Below are positions 1 through 10,134 of a stretch of 62,767 nucleotides of DNA, one piece after another (the first letter of the stretch is position 1; every line of letters starts with the position of its first letter). The stretch is from a virus: the IMG/VR virus record IMGVR_UViG_3300025647_000034, positions 1 to 62,767 of that record, one strand, 5' to 3'. The position numbers and the translations under genes are program-made. The notes beneath the pieces are model-generated. The model did no database searches, was not told the origin of the DNA, and worked only from the letters and a program-made list of their open reading frames with translations.

Positions 1-667
1 CACGCCTCAAATCACTGACGAGCTCATGGCTGACGCAAGACAGATTGTTAAGGATGCTATCATGGCTCAGGTAGACTACAAAGAAGAACAGGGTCTTACA
101 GAGTACCAAAAAAGAGTCCTTGCTCAAAACGCTGAACAAATAAGGCTCCAAAAAATAGCGCTGGAAGAGAAGAATAGGCAAGGGTATGTATCGGGCCAGA
201 TCAAAGAAGAACTCGTTGACATGAGGATTAAAAACTCAAATGATTTTGCCGCAAACCCAACAGATCCAAAAGGTGCGTTTAGTAATATTAAAGGAGCTAA
301 CTTCCCTGGAATGGGCATGCTTCATTCTATATCTGAAAATCCAGATGGCACCTACACCATGAAGTTTAGGCAAGGATCTGGAGCTAATACGGTAGAGAGA
401 GTTGCTACGTATACACAAGGAGAGTTAAAACCTTTCTACAACGAAGCCTCTAACATACTCGCTACAGACGACGAGTTCAAGATCTCGTGGGAGCTGATAC
501 AGAATAGAGTAAACAGAAAGCCTTTGGCCCTGCCAAAAACAGGCGCATTCCCAACATCAACTGGTGGAATGAGTCTGGGTAACACTGGTTTGGGTTTTGA
601 ATCTACAGGACCCGCAGCAATGGGCAGAACGCCTGGTCTTCTAGACAACCTTGGATTCGGAGGTTAA
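1..667 (+). CDS. Internal virion-type protein, C-terminal part (continues from 61929-62767)
   Basis: This is the 3' part of a gene that starts at 61929. The last two bases of the window plus base 1 form one serine codon, and the frame then runs without a stop to 667, so the joined protein is about 501 residues. The visible part is helical and charged at first, then Gly/Thr/Pro-rich near the C-terminus. An internal ATG at 26 exists, but the frame is open upstream of it, so it is probably not the true start. The gene lies between the Ala/Gln-rich protein at 61164 and the giant protein at 707, the place where podoviruses encode internal (ejected) virion proteins. No enzymatic motif is visible, and the role is inferred from position only. 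Confidence 0.75.
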   Translation, partial: TPQITDELMADARQIVKDAIMAQVDYKEEQGLTEYQKRVLAQNAEQIRLQKIALEEKNRQGYVSGQIKEELVDMRIKNSNDFAANPTDPKGAFSNIKGANFPGMGMLHSISENPDGTYTMKFRQGSGANTVERVATYTQGELKPFYNEASNILATDDEFKISWELIQNRVNRKPLALPKTGAFPTSTGGMSLGNTGLGFESTGPAAMGRTPGLLDNLGFGG

Positions 668-674
668 TATTGCG

Positions 675-682
675 TATATTTG
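675..682 (+). promoter_or_regulatory. TAnnTTTG -7 promoter box before the giant protein gene
   Basis: TATATTTG fits the Bacteroidota -7 consensus. A TTG about 21 bases upstream could serve as the -33 element. The start codon at 707 is 24 bases downstream, so this transcript would have a short leader. Confidence 0.6.
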
Positions 683-706
683 CAGAAGTCTCAAGGACTT
701 CTAGCA

Positions 707-3700
707 ATGCCAAGAATAGACGAACTCTACAACGCCCTTAATAAACAAGGTCTTTACACAAAGAGTCTTGATGATTTCAAGACACAATTCTCAACTCCAG
801 AAGCTATCAATCAGCTTCACTTTGCGTTGAAGCAGGAAGGCCTTTATACAAAGCCGTTAGCTGATTTCAACAATCAGTTCTTCTCTGATCAATTAAAAAA
901 AAAAGAAGAGGGATTGCCTTCAATGCCTTCGGCAGAAGGTGGTTTCTTGGGTACATCTCCAACGGAACCCAGAGTTCCATCGGGCTTATCTGGAGATATA
1001 ACTGAGGCTGAGCTTATTGATTTCATGCCGTTTGCCCCAGACGAGGCAGTCGTGAATCAATATCTTCCAGAAAACTTTGAGTCTCTTAGCCCAAACGAAA
1101 AGATCAAGGCTACAGCAGAAGTTCTAAAAGTTCCTGGAGTTAAAGATGTAATACAAAGCAGACTAGACTACCAAAAGTCTGTAGATCAGGCTATAGCAGA
1201 TAGGACACAAGCAGCTATAGACAAAGAAGTTGATGTAGAAAGTGATTACTTTACTGGTGAGTTTTCTAACTTCTTAAAGGCCATGGACAATCCAATGGTT
1301 AACATTGGATGGATGGGCCTTGGCGAAAAGATAGACGATCTTGGACGAGCGATTGCAACTGGATTGGCGCAGGGCGATATTGTAGAAGAAACCATTCCAA
1401 TGGCTTGGGGGGGTAGCAAAACGCCAGATCAAGACATTGATAAGTATATAGCCATATCAAAAAAGATGGATGAACTAGGTCCATCAAATGAAATGGTTAG
1501 ATTTCAAAATATATACGAAGCGGCTGGAGGTGATGTTTTTGCTGCAATGAAAGCAATGTATCATTCTCCAGGAGCAATCCCAGAAATTTTAGCAACATCT
1601 CTTTCTTCAATGTTGAATACAGCATCATTGTCTGCTGCTGGAACTACTGTTGCTGGCGGAGCTGGAGCTGGGGCTTTGACAGGAGGAGCACCAGGTGCTG
1701 TTACTGGAGCAATAAAAGCCGTTCCGTATGCATTTTCTGCAGCTAATGGCTTTGTTGAATATGGTAGTTCGTTCAATGAGTTTCTAAAAGAGGAACTTGA
1801 GAAAAAAGGTTTAGACTTTACTAGAAATGGCATCAAGGCAGTATTGGAAGATCCAGAAGCGCTGTCAAGAATAAGAAATAGGGCTTCAGCACGTGCAGGA
1901 ACTGTTGTTGCTATTGATGCACTTACTGCAAACCTAGCTGGATCTGTAGGTGCTAAACTCGCAAATACAACAAGAGCTGGACAGATAAAGGCAGCTGCAG
2001 CAACAACAGGTATAGAGATGGCTGGTGGATCTATAGGTGAAGCAACAGCACGAGGTATTGCTGGTCAAGAGCAAGACGCAGCAGAGATTCTATTAGAAGG
2101 TGTTGGAGAAGGCCCCATGGGTATTGTTGATATTGCATCTGCGGTTGCTATAAGGAATAGAGACGCCGCAAATGCAGCGATGAAGCCAGACCAAAGAAAG
2201 CAATACCAAGAAAACAAGGCTAAGATCGAAGCCCTTCAACGAAGCGCAGATGCCAGTACAGACGAAACAGTAGCGTCTACAATGAGAGAGGCTATTAATA
2301 GCATAAAGGATCAGAATGAGGTTATTAAAAAAGATGTATCTGACGTTGTAAGTAACTTGAGCGAAGAAGATAAGGACAATATATCTAGACTAACAAAAGA
2401 AGCAGATGATCTAAAAAACAAAGCGATCAAAATAAATGATGATCCAAATATAGACAAAGAAACAAAGGCCATTGCTCTTGGAGAGCTCAAGAAACAAGCA
2501 ATTGCCAAACTACAAGAACAACAAACAATTATAGATAATGCCGTTCAAAAGCAAGCAACAAGTGAAGTTCCTGTTCAGCCAGAAGCCAGAGTTGGCGAAG
2601 AAGTGGCGCAAGGAGCACCCGAAGCAAAACCTGAAGTCGTTACCGAAGAAGGTGTCCAAGAAGAAGTAACAATAGACGCTCCGGCTATTGTGGCAAACAC
2701 AAAGCCAGAAGTCGATGTTGTTGTTGCTGCTGCGCCAGAAGTCGAGACAGGACAAACATTCAATTCAGATGGAACCGTTTATTCAAATGGCGGACTTGTT
2801 GTTCCTGTAACCAGCGAGAATATTACACAGCAAGAACTAACGCCAGAGCGTATTGCTGAATTTGTTGAAGCAAACAAAGCCAAGATTGGATCAAACGCAG
2901 TAAAGGTTGGAATTTATAAATTCCCAAACAGCAATAAAGTATCATTAGATCTAAACATTGTAGTCCCCAAGGAGAATAGAGCAGCTGCTCTTGAGTTTGG
3001 GAAAATGGCAGGACAAGAGTCTCTGTTTGATCTTGACACATTTGAGAACGTTAAGACTGGTGCAGACGGAATGAATCCAATGTCATTCACCGACGATCAG
3101 TTTAAGCAGATAGCAAAATCATTGAGCGAAGGCAAAGTTCCTGACTTCATGATGACACCAGCTGATCAAGCTACAGTTGGACAGACCATTCAGAATACGG
3201 CTCAGTCACTTCAAGTGGCTTTCCCTGAGGTTGAGTTCATTGTTGGAGACAACCTAGAAGATACCCGTGCACGCATTGTAGAGGCGCTCACGCCACGTGT
3301 AGGCATGGAGAAGGCCCAAGAGGTAGCCAACGACTTTAAAGACGTTCGTGGGCAGGCTCTGTTTGCAGGAGATAGGCCAGTTGCCATTGTCGTTGACAAA
3401 ACCGCTGCTAACACTCGCACAGCAGGGCACGAGGCTTGGGAGGTTATGCTAAACGATGCGTTTGGTAAAAACCCTGAGAAGTTTGCAGAGTTCCGTAAAA
3501 GCATTGACCGTCAGCTTCGATTGTCTGGTTTTAATGACATCGCAGAGGAACTTCGTGCGTTCTCAGAGACATACTCAAAAGAAGGCAACGAAGTCGTGTT
3601 CCGTGAGTACATGGCCGAGTTTGGTGGCATGCTGGTAGAAGGTGGTTTCGATATTCAAAACCTGACACCACAGCAGAAGTCATTCCTTCAGAAGATCAAG

Positions 3701-6700
3701 GATATCATCAATGACTTTGCCATGCAGCTTACCGGCAAGGAAGTTTTCTTGAAGGATGCCACAGCCGAGAACATCATTGACTTCATGAGCACGATCTCTC
3801 AGAAGGTAGCCAAAGGAGAAACGGTTGAGGAGTTCTTTGAAACAAAAGACACAACAGAAATAGAAAATACAGATACTGTTTTCAAAAATAGAAGCCAAAA
3901 GATTGGTGACTTTGATATATATTATTTCGAGGATGAGGCAGAGTTTCAAAAGCTCGTAGAAGATGGTCTTGTTGTTCAAAATGCATCGATAGATGAGGCA
4001 GCTGGAGAACCAGTCGCTGTTCACCAGCCAGATAATCTCTTTGTAGGCAATCTCAGCTACAAAGGGAAAAAGATAATGGATGGCAATGGAGGCGTATACT
4101 ATGTTTTAAAGTTTGGAAACGTATGGGCCTCTGGAGCAAAGTCATCGGCCAGCGGCCTAGTAAAGCTAATAAACGAATCTAGGGAAAAGTCTTCCGATAA
4201 AAAAGCCAGACTTGTTCTTGTAAGGGGCTCTCAGGACAAAATGATTAGCTCTGTACAAGGCGTGAAAGCAGCAATGCAGATTCTTGAAGAGCTTGTGTTT
4301 AGTGGTTTGATTTCTACATCTGACTTCAGAACAGCTTTGAAGGCTGCAGGAAAGAAATATAATATTGATTTTTCAGGAACATCATCTGCTTCATCAATTA
4401 AGGCAGACATCGAGAATAAGTTCATGAATGTATCCGACTCTACCTTTGAGAAGCGTGGTACATTCTTTAGCGATTTAGTAGATGAACTTGGCAAGCTTGA
4501 ATCTCCAAAGAAAAATATCAAGGAAATACAAAAGGCCATTGGAGCTAAGAAGAATATTCGATTCACAAAACAAGGGATACGTGAGCAGCTTGGAACGATT
4601 ATGACAGAACGATTGCTTCTTGGTCTTCCTAGTAGCCATGCTTATGCGATGATCGAGGTAGACGAGGATGTTACATTCAAGGAAGACAAGGAACACCCTA
4701 GCTATCCATATGCTATTGTAACTAAAAGTGGCAAACCTCCTGTGCTAAAGATATTTGGGTACAGACCAAAGGCCGTTGAGGCTATACGTAGAATTGATGG
4801 GTCTCCAGCATCTAATGCCCAGTTGGGATTAGCTCAACGTGGAATGGGTATTGGTCGTGTTGCTACAGATACTAAAATAACCGCCCGTGCGCAGAAGAAA
4901 GCTCCTGCAGCTATCTCTGAAGACGTATATAAGTACTTGACAGAGGACGATAATGGAAACATTGTTTTTCATCACTACTCTTCATCACAGCGTGATCAGA
5001 TCAAGCCATCTTCTGGACAAGGAAGCTTGTTGACCAGCAAAGAAGAACAGCAGGCCCTGTCGTCTGTAGGAGGTCTTGCTATGTACTATGCACAAGAAGG
5101 CCAAAAGGAGCCTGGTGTTGGCAATGAGCTACACACGGTTGTCGTTCCACGTGACAAGGTTTATGATATCCGAAAGGATCCTATGAACTTCTACGACGAA
5201 GCCAAGGAGCGATTCCTGGAGCACATGAACCGCAACAACACTGGCAAGCCAATTGAATATGCGTTCTCACCAAACTACCAAGTGGCATGGATCACAAAGG
5301 TTGCAGGAGAGAATGGCTTTGACATGACCGTTGCTCAGTGGAAAAACAAGGCAGACTATAGGGCCCAGAGCACAAAGACACTTACCCCAGAAGCCGAAAA
5401 CATCAAGATGAAGCCCATTGAGGGCGAAATTGAGGTTGGAGACCTTGTTCAGATATATGGTCAAGAGTCTGTCATTACAGACATTGATGAGAATGGCGTG
5501 CTGTCATACGTTCAAAAAGGTAGCTCTGGCAAGTTTGATCTTCCTATGTCTAAGCGATCAATGCGTATGGGCAAGGCAACATTGCTAGATAAAGGCCCTT
5601 ATATCTTTGACGAGGCCAAGCAAGAACCTGTCAAAGAAACCATCACCGCCCGTGCTCAGAAATTAACTTCAGAAGAAATAAAAGTTTTAAACGAAAACTT
5701 TGGAATTCAAGACGGAAAGGTCGAATTAAAAGCTAGATCACAAAAAATAACACCATCTGAGGTAAAGGCTGTTTCAGAATCTTTGTCTTCCCTTAGCGAA
5801 TCAAAACTCGAGTCGCTAAAAGAGTTGATACACAAGGACGTAAAAGCACCTCAAAAAACACAAAAAGCATATAAGCTATTCAAAGTAAAGAAAAACTTCC
5901 CAGGAGAGCTATTCCCATTGTTTGTAGGCGCTAATGAATCAGTTACTACAGGCGATTGGATAGAAGCTAAAGCAGGTGAATTGACTACTACAAAAGAAGG
6001 CAAAACAATGGTAAAGTCAACACTTGGACCATTGGCGTATAGGCCTGGCTGGCATTCTGGAGAATTTGCTATTGCAACTCATATTGGTGCCAAAAAGAAT
6101 GCTTCAGACAAAGCTCCATCTTTAAGAGATAGCGATCAAGTGTGGGCAGAGGTAGAGGTTGGGGATGACTTTGATTGGCAAACAGAAGCTAATCGCCGTG
6201 CGGATAGGAATAAAAATGGAGACATAGTTCCAAGAACAGCCCATATAACAGACCAGATTCCTTCTGGAGGTAACTACAAATACAAAACAAACTCTAACAT
6301 GACTGGAAGCTGGATTATATCTGGCGAAATGAAAGTCAACAGAGTTCTTACCGATGAAGAAGTTGCTAGAATTAATAAACAATCCGGATCTAACGATCTA
6401 CCAAGACTTGCTCCATTTGACTTTGAGGCTTATGGCTTTAACCAAGACGGTACACCTAAAGACAAAAAACAAGTAATCTCTAATCAAGTTGCAAGAGCAT
6501 ATATAATTGCAAAAGAAACTGGAGATAATCCAGAGTTGGTTTCCGCTGTTGATTCATCAACAACCATCACAGCCCGTGCTCAGAAGATCAACTACAAGGA
6601 CCTCCCTGGCTATGATCGCATGCGAAATAAGGTTGATGGTATCATTGAAAAAGCAACAAAGCGTGGAGCCACGAAAGCCCGTATCGCAGATGACGTGATT

Positions 6701-9700
6701 AATTACGTTCAGAAGAGTGCTGTATACGAAAGAGCCAATGACTCTCAGCGTGATCAGATGATCCGTGACCTCAAGAAGGAACTTGGGCAGCGAGTAAAGT
6801 CTGCTCCAAAGGCAGATAGGCTGCTTGGTACTATTAAAGATGCCAAGAAAGTCACTGTCGACGAAATGATGGCATTGAAAGAAAAGATCAAGGCCGAAGC
6901 AAAAGCAGCTAAAGACGCTGTGGCGTTTATCAACGGTATCAGAGCTCGAATAGCCCAAGAAATAAAGGCTATGGAAAAGTCCGGTGTATTGTCAGCCAAG
7001 CAAGTACAGACAATCATCAATAAGGCCAGCAAGGTGAATCTCACCAAGCCTGATGCTGTCAACAACTTTGTTGATTACATGGAGAAGGTATTTAAGAATG
7101 CCGAGTACGGAGAGAAGCTTTCACAGTCAAACACACTTCAGAGGAAAATCAAGAACCTTTCTAAGTCTGACTCCGTAGCCGCAGGCACAAAGGCAATAGC
7201 CAAGCAGTTTGCTAAGATAGAGCCACGACGTGTTGGAAACATCGAAGAATATCTGGAGTACGCATCCTCCCTTTACAATGCCATGAAACCAACCACTGGT
7301 CGTGTGACGGAGGAAGGCGCAGATGTTTCGTTCAAGAGCGCTGTTGAGTATGACAAAATACAGGATTACGCAAACGAAGAAATTAAGCGCCAAGAGAAGC
7401 AAAAGGTTGATGAGATACTGGCACGAAACGAGGATTTAGTAATGGCAGGTATTCTTACCGAGGACATGAATATCGATGAGATCAAAAAGATTATCGATGC
7501 CATCAACTCAGAGGATCCAAAAACACTTCCACCAGCAGAGAAGGAGAAGATGATTCGTGACTATGTCAAGAAGGCGTTCGGATACTACAGAACTATTGCG
7601 CTATCAATGATACAGCGTGGTGTTGACCCATTCACAGGAGAGGAGATAGAGCTCACTGAGTCACAGAAAAAGCTTGCTAGAAGGTTCCTTGAGGTTGACA
7701 CAGATATGATGCCACTTAAGGAGGCATATGCAGCTGTAGAGGCTATTGACAACTTTATAGTAAACAAGGTTACTGATGGGATGGCAGCGACTATCGCTGA
7801 CTATGTTGGTCAGGTTAACGCAAAGAATCTAGCGAAAGAAGGATACCGTGGAAAGCCATTGCGCCTGTTCTATTCAAAGAACGCTGGACGTGCATGGGCT
7901 GAGCAAATCGAGCAGCTTGACCTTATGGTTCAAAGGATGTTTGGCGGTGTAAACAGGGCACTTGCGTTTATGCGTGCATCTGGAGCCAATGCATTCAAAG
8001 TAGGTAAGACCACCACACAGGTTCAGCTAAACAACATGCTCAACAAGTACGCTGCAAAGTTTGGCGAGGTAAAAGGCTTCAGAGATCTTGAGAACGTTAT
8101 GGAGCGTGGCGTATTGGCTTTTGTTTCAAGAAGCGTAAACGAAAACTCAACAAAACAACAGAACGAGTTCGAGAGAAGAAAAGCCCTGGTAGAGGAAACA
8201 CTTGCATACATGAAGACTGGAACCGAAAAGGAACAGTCTCAGGCAGTTGAACTGCAAAAAGTATATGACAACATACTCAAAGGGTCTAGCTCAATAGACC
8301 AAGTAGAGTCCAAGGTTAAGGACTTCAATAAGGATGCTGTTAAGTTCTGGGTTGATGAGTGGTCTAGCAAATACGATGATCTACAGGACTTGTCAAGAAA
8401 CGTATACAACGTTGTTCTTGGAAGTGACATCAACTACACCCCAGATAGATTCAAGCGTGTGTCAGGAAAAGATGTGGCCGAGGCACAGTGGGGAGAAAGC
8501 ATGTTTGCCGACTCAAGCGACTACTTTGACACCAAGGAAGCAGGAGTGTTGATGGAGAATAAGCGCATCCAAACACTTGGCAAACGCCCATCACGCATTG
8601 TAAGCTTCGACTTTGACGTTAATATGTCAAACTCAATGTATGATGCATTGATGGACATCAATACCGCAGAGGCCACACGGCAGATGAAGTCATTCTTTAA
8701 TTCAGATGGATTTGAAAAAATTGTTCCAACCAAAGAAGATCGTGACCTTATGGTTGATAGAATGAAGAAGTTTGTCATTCGTTCAAAGCGCAAAGACTAT
8801 GTCAGCCAGGATCAGCTCAGTGGAGTATTTAAAGCTATGAATACTATCGCTGGTCTAGGTGCAGGACGTGCGCTGGGTGGTATTCTTCAGGCTCCCAAAC
8901 AGACGATTGGTGTTGCATTTAATACAATGATCAACTCCGGTGGACGTCTATCTGTTGTTGACGCCATACAGGCTAACCAATTCATCAATGACTCCGGGTA
9001 TGCCATAGCCCTTCGTGGTATCGCATCAAACGCCGATATTCAGAGTATCAATAAGATTCTAGAAAAGGCAAGTCAAACAAAAGGAGATGCCGCACTTAAG
9101 TTGCTTAATAAGGCGAGCGAGATGTGGCTTAATACATTCCTCGTTAAACCTGACGTTTGGATTGCTCGTACGTCTTGGATATCCTACTACAAGCAACAGC
9201 TTGACAAGATGGGCTACGATACTAGCAACATGGATTGGAGCAGCCACAAACTAAACAAAGAGGCAGCGGACTATGCTCAGGCAATGCTAGACAGACAGCA
9301 AAACTATTCTGATTCTGATCTTGCTGGAGAATTCTTTGCGTCAAAGGAACCAATGAAAATGTTCCTTAGAAAAACGTTCTTCCCATTCATGACGTTCGTT
9401 ATGAACCAAAAGTCTCGTATGTACGCAGACCTGTCAATCATTGGGAACAAGGAAGCATCCACGCAAGAGAAAATCAACGCTGGAAAATCACTAACAGGTA
9501 TGGCTATCGAGATGGGCGTTTACTCTGCCATGTCAATGTTCTTCGCAAATCTACTTACAGAGATGACCGATGCATTGTGGGGCTACGACGAGGATGAGGA
9601 AGAGAAGAAGAAGCGAATGAAACGTTCTTCTCAATACTATGCAAAGAATATTGTAATGGACGTATTGTCTCCGCTTCCTGTAACAAACGAAGTTGTTAGA

Positions 9701-10108
9701 ATTACAATAAACAAAGGGCTAGAAGCAGTTGGAATAGACAAGGATACATTTGAGCTTCCCAAAAACTTCGAGTCTGGATCTTGGATGAGTGACTTTGGCA
9801 TGAATGCTATTGCAGCAGAGAAGATGCTATCAGCATACGACAAGCTTCACATGGCAGCAACCGGAGAATATACGAAGCAGGACTTCTTTGGAAACGATGT
9901 AACCATGCAGCTTGATGAAGAAGCCAAACAAAAGATGGCATATGTTGCACTGGCAGACTTCATGTACTCGCTAGGACTTGCTCCAACAGAGATTGGAAGT
10001 ATGGCCAATAAGGCTACTGGGCGTGCAAAGAAAACAGGAAAGAAAGTAAAAGAATCTGGATCCCAACCAGGCGGAGTGATCAAGGCTAAGGTAATCCAAG
10101 CTAAATAA
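707..10108 (+). CDS. Giant polyvalent internal virion protein (3133 aa)
   Basis: A very large multidomain protein, probably packaged in the virion and injected with the DNA. I start it at ATG 707 because the upstream TTG at 680 is part of the promoter box. It opens with two ~30-residue repeats (core GLYTK-hydrophobic-x-DF-x-x-QF). A Gly/Ala-rich hydrophobic stretch follows (about nt 1590-1760), then an acidic/Ala/Pro linker (2560-2760). A degenerate zincin-like HEAWE follows GHEA-type context near 3428, and an ADP-ribosyltransferase-like segment with FHHYSSS near 4965 comes next. A further domain contains YRPGWHSG near 6040, then long helical regions. A hydrophobic segment close to the end (about 9500-9560) is followed by a Glu/Lys cluster. 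Five R-A/S-Q-K motifs (3890, 4886, 5651, 5735, 6575) lie between domains. The domain assignments are by resemblance to polyvalent phage proteins and none is proven. Confidence 0.85.
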   Translation: MPRIDELYNALNKQGLYTKSLDDFKTQFSTPEAINQLHFALKQEGLYTKPLADFNNQFFSDQLKKKEEGLPSMPSAEGGFLGTSPTEPRVPSGLSGDITEAELIDFMPFAPDEAVVNQYLPENFESLSPNEKIKATAEVLKVPGVKDVIQSRLDYQKSVDQAIADRTQAAIDKEVDVESDYFTGEFSNFLKAMDNPMVNIGWMGLGEKIDDLGRAIATGLAQGDIVEETIPMAWGGSKTPDQDIDKYIAISKKMDELGPSNEMVRFQNIYEAAGGDVFAAMKAMYHSPGAIPEILATSLSSMLNTASLSAAGTTVAGGAGAGALTGGAPGAVTGAIKAVPYAFSAANGFVEYGSSFNEFLKEELEKKGLDFTRNGIKAVLEDPEALSRIRNRASARAGTVVAIDALTANLAGSVGAKLANTTRAGQIKAAAATTGIEMAGGSIGEATARGIAGQEQDAAEILLEGVGEGPMGIVDIASAVAIRNRDAANAAMKPDQRKQYQENKAKIEALQRSADASTDETVASTMREAINSIKDQNEVIKKDVSDVVSNLSEEDKDNISRLTKEADDLKNKAIKINDDPNIDKETKAIALGELKKQAIAKLQEQQTIIDNAVQKQATSEVPVQPEARVGEEVAQGAPEAKPEVVTEEGVQEEVTIDAPAIVANTKPEVDVVVAAAPEVETGQTFNSDGTVYSNGGLVVPVTSENITQQELTPERIAEFVEANKAKIGSNAVKVGIYKFPNSNKVSLDLNIVVPKENRAAALEFGKMAGQESLFDLDTFENVKTGADGMNPMSFTDDQFKQIAKSLSEGKVPDFMMTPADQATVGQTIQNTAQSLQVAFPEVEFIVGDNLEDTRARIVEALTPRVGMEKAQEVANDFKDVRGQALFAGDRPVAIVVDKTAANTRTAGHEAWEVMLNDAFGKNPEKFAEFRKSIDRQLRLSGFNDIAEELRAFSETYSKEGNEVVFREYMAEFGGMLVEGGFDIQNLTPQQKSFLQKIKDIINDFAMQLTGKEVFLKDATAENIIDFMSTISQKVAKGETVEEFFETKDTTEIENTDTVFKNRSQKIGDFDIYYFEDEAEFQKLVEDGLVVQNASIDEAAGEPVAVHQPDNLFVGNLSYKGKKIMDGNGGVYYVLKFGNVWASGAKSSASGLVKLINESREKSSDKKARLVLVRGSQDKMISSVQGVKAAMQILEELVFSGLISTSDFRTALKAAGKKYNIDFSGTSSASSIKADIENKFMNVSDSTFEKRGTFFSDLVDELGKLESPKKNIKEIQKAIGAKKNIRFTKQGIREQLGTIMTERLLLGLPSSHAYAMIEVDEDVTFKEDKEHPSYPYAIVTKSGKPPVLKIFGYRPKAVEAIRRIDGSPASNAQLGLAQRGMGIGRVATDTKITARAQKKAPAAISEDVYKYLTEDDNGNIVFHHYSSSQRDQIKPSSGQGSLLTSKEEQQALSSVGGLAMYYAQEGQKEPGVGNELHTVVVPRDKVYDIRKDPMNFYDEAKERFLEHMNRNNTGKPIEYAFSPNYQVAWITKVAGENGFDMTVAQWKNKADYRAQSTKTLTPEAENIKMKPIEGEIEVGDLVQIYGQESVITDIDENGVLSYVQKGSSGKFDLPMSKRSMRMGKATLLDKGPYIFDEAKQEPVKETITARAQKLTSEEIKVLNENFGIQDGKVELKARSQKITPSEVKAVSESLSSLSESKLESLKELIHKDVKAPQKTQKAYKLFKVKKNFPGELFPLFVGANESVTTGDWIEAKAGELTTTKEGKTMVKSTLGPLAYRPGWHSGEFAIATHIGAKKNASDKAPSLRDSDQVWAEVEVGDDFDWQTEANRRADRNKNGDIVPRTAHITDQIPSGGNYKYKTNSNMTGSWIISGEMKVNRVLTDEEVARINKQSGSNDLPRLAPFDFEAYGFNQDGTPKDKKQVISNQVARAYIIAKETGDNPELVSAVDSSTTITARAQKINYKDLPGYDRMRNKVDGIIEKATKRGATKARIADDVINYVQKSAVYERANDSQRDQMIRDLKKELGQRVKSAPKADRLLGTIKDAKKVTVDEMMALKEKIKAEAKAAKDAVAFINGIRARIAQEIKAMEKSGVLSAKQVQTIINKASKVNLTKPDAVNNFVDYMEKVFKNAEYGEKLSQSNTLQRKIKNLSKSDSVAAGTKAIAKQFAKIEPRRVGNIEEYLEYASSLYNAMKPTTGRVTEEGADVSFKSAVEYDKIQDYANEEIKRQEKQKVDEILARNEDLVMAGILTEDMNIDEIKKIIDAINSEDPKTLPPAEKEKMIRDYVKKAFGYYRTIALSMIQRGVDPFTGEEIELTESQKKLARRFLEVDTDMMPLKEAYAAVEAIDNFIVNKVTDGMAATIADYVGQVNAKNLAKEGYRGKPLRLFYSKNAGRAWAEQIEQLDLMVQRMFGGVNRALAFMRASGANAFKVGKTTTQVQLNNMLNKYAAKFGEVKGFRDLENVMERGVLAFVSRSVNENSTKQQNEFERRKALVEETLAYMKTGTEKEQSQAVELQKVYDNILKGSSSIDQVESKVKDFNKDAVKFWVDEWSSKYDDLQDLSRNVYNVVLGSDINYTPDRFKRVSGKDVAEAQWGESMFADSSDYFDTKEAGVLMENKRIQTLGKRPSRIVSFDFDVNMSNSMYDALMDINTAEATRQMKSFFNSDGFEKIVPTKEDRDLMVDRMKKFVIRSKRKDYVSQDQLSGVFKAMNTIAGLGAGRALGGILQAPKQTIGVAFNTMINSGGRLSVVDAIQANQFINDSGYAIALRGIASNADIQSINKILEKASQTKGDAALKLLNKASEMWLNTFLVKPDVWIARTSWISYYKQQLDKMGYDTSNMDWSSHKLNKEAADYAQAMLDRQQNYSDSDLAGEFFASKEPMKMFLRKTFFPFMTFVMNQKSRMYADLSIIGNKEASTQEKINAGKSLTGMAIEMGVYSAMSMFFANLLTEMTDALWGYDEDEEEKKKRMKRSSQYYAKNIVMDVLSPLPVTNEVVRITINKGLEAVGIDKDTFELPKNFESGSWMSDFGMNAIAAEKMLSAYDKLHMAATGEYTKQDFFGNDVTMQLDEEAKQKMAYVALADFMYSLGLAPTEIGSMANKATGRAKKTGKKVKESGSQPGGVIKAKVIQAK

Positions 10109-10111
10109 AAA

Positions 10112-10129
10112 AGGGCCCCTAGGGGCCCT
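10112..10129. terminator. Bidirectional palindromic terminator between convergent arms
   Basis: A perfect 18-bp palindrome (AGGGCCCC joined to GGGGCCCT through TA) lies between the end of the rightward giant gene (10108) and the end of the leftward phosphoesterase gene (10135). The A-tract on its left gives a U-tract for leftward transcripts, and CTCTT follows on the right. It separates the two transcription arms. Confidence 0.85.
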
Positions 10130-10134
10130 CTTCG

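Noticed and set aside
680-706. TTG start for the giant protein at 680
   Set aside because: The TTG is part of the TATATTTG promoter box; ATG 707 lies downstream of the expected transcription start.
893-906. Poly-A run in the giant gene as a programmed frameshift site
   Set aside because: The frame continues normally for 9 kb and neither shifted frame gives a meaningful product.
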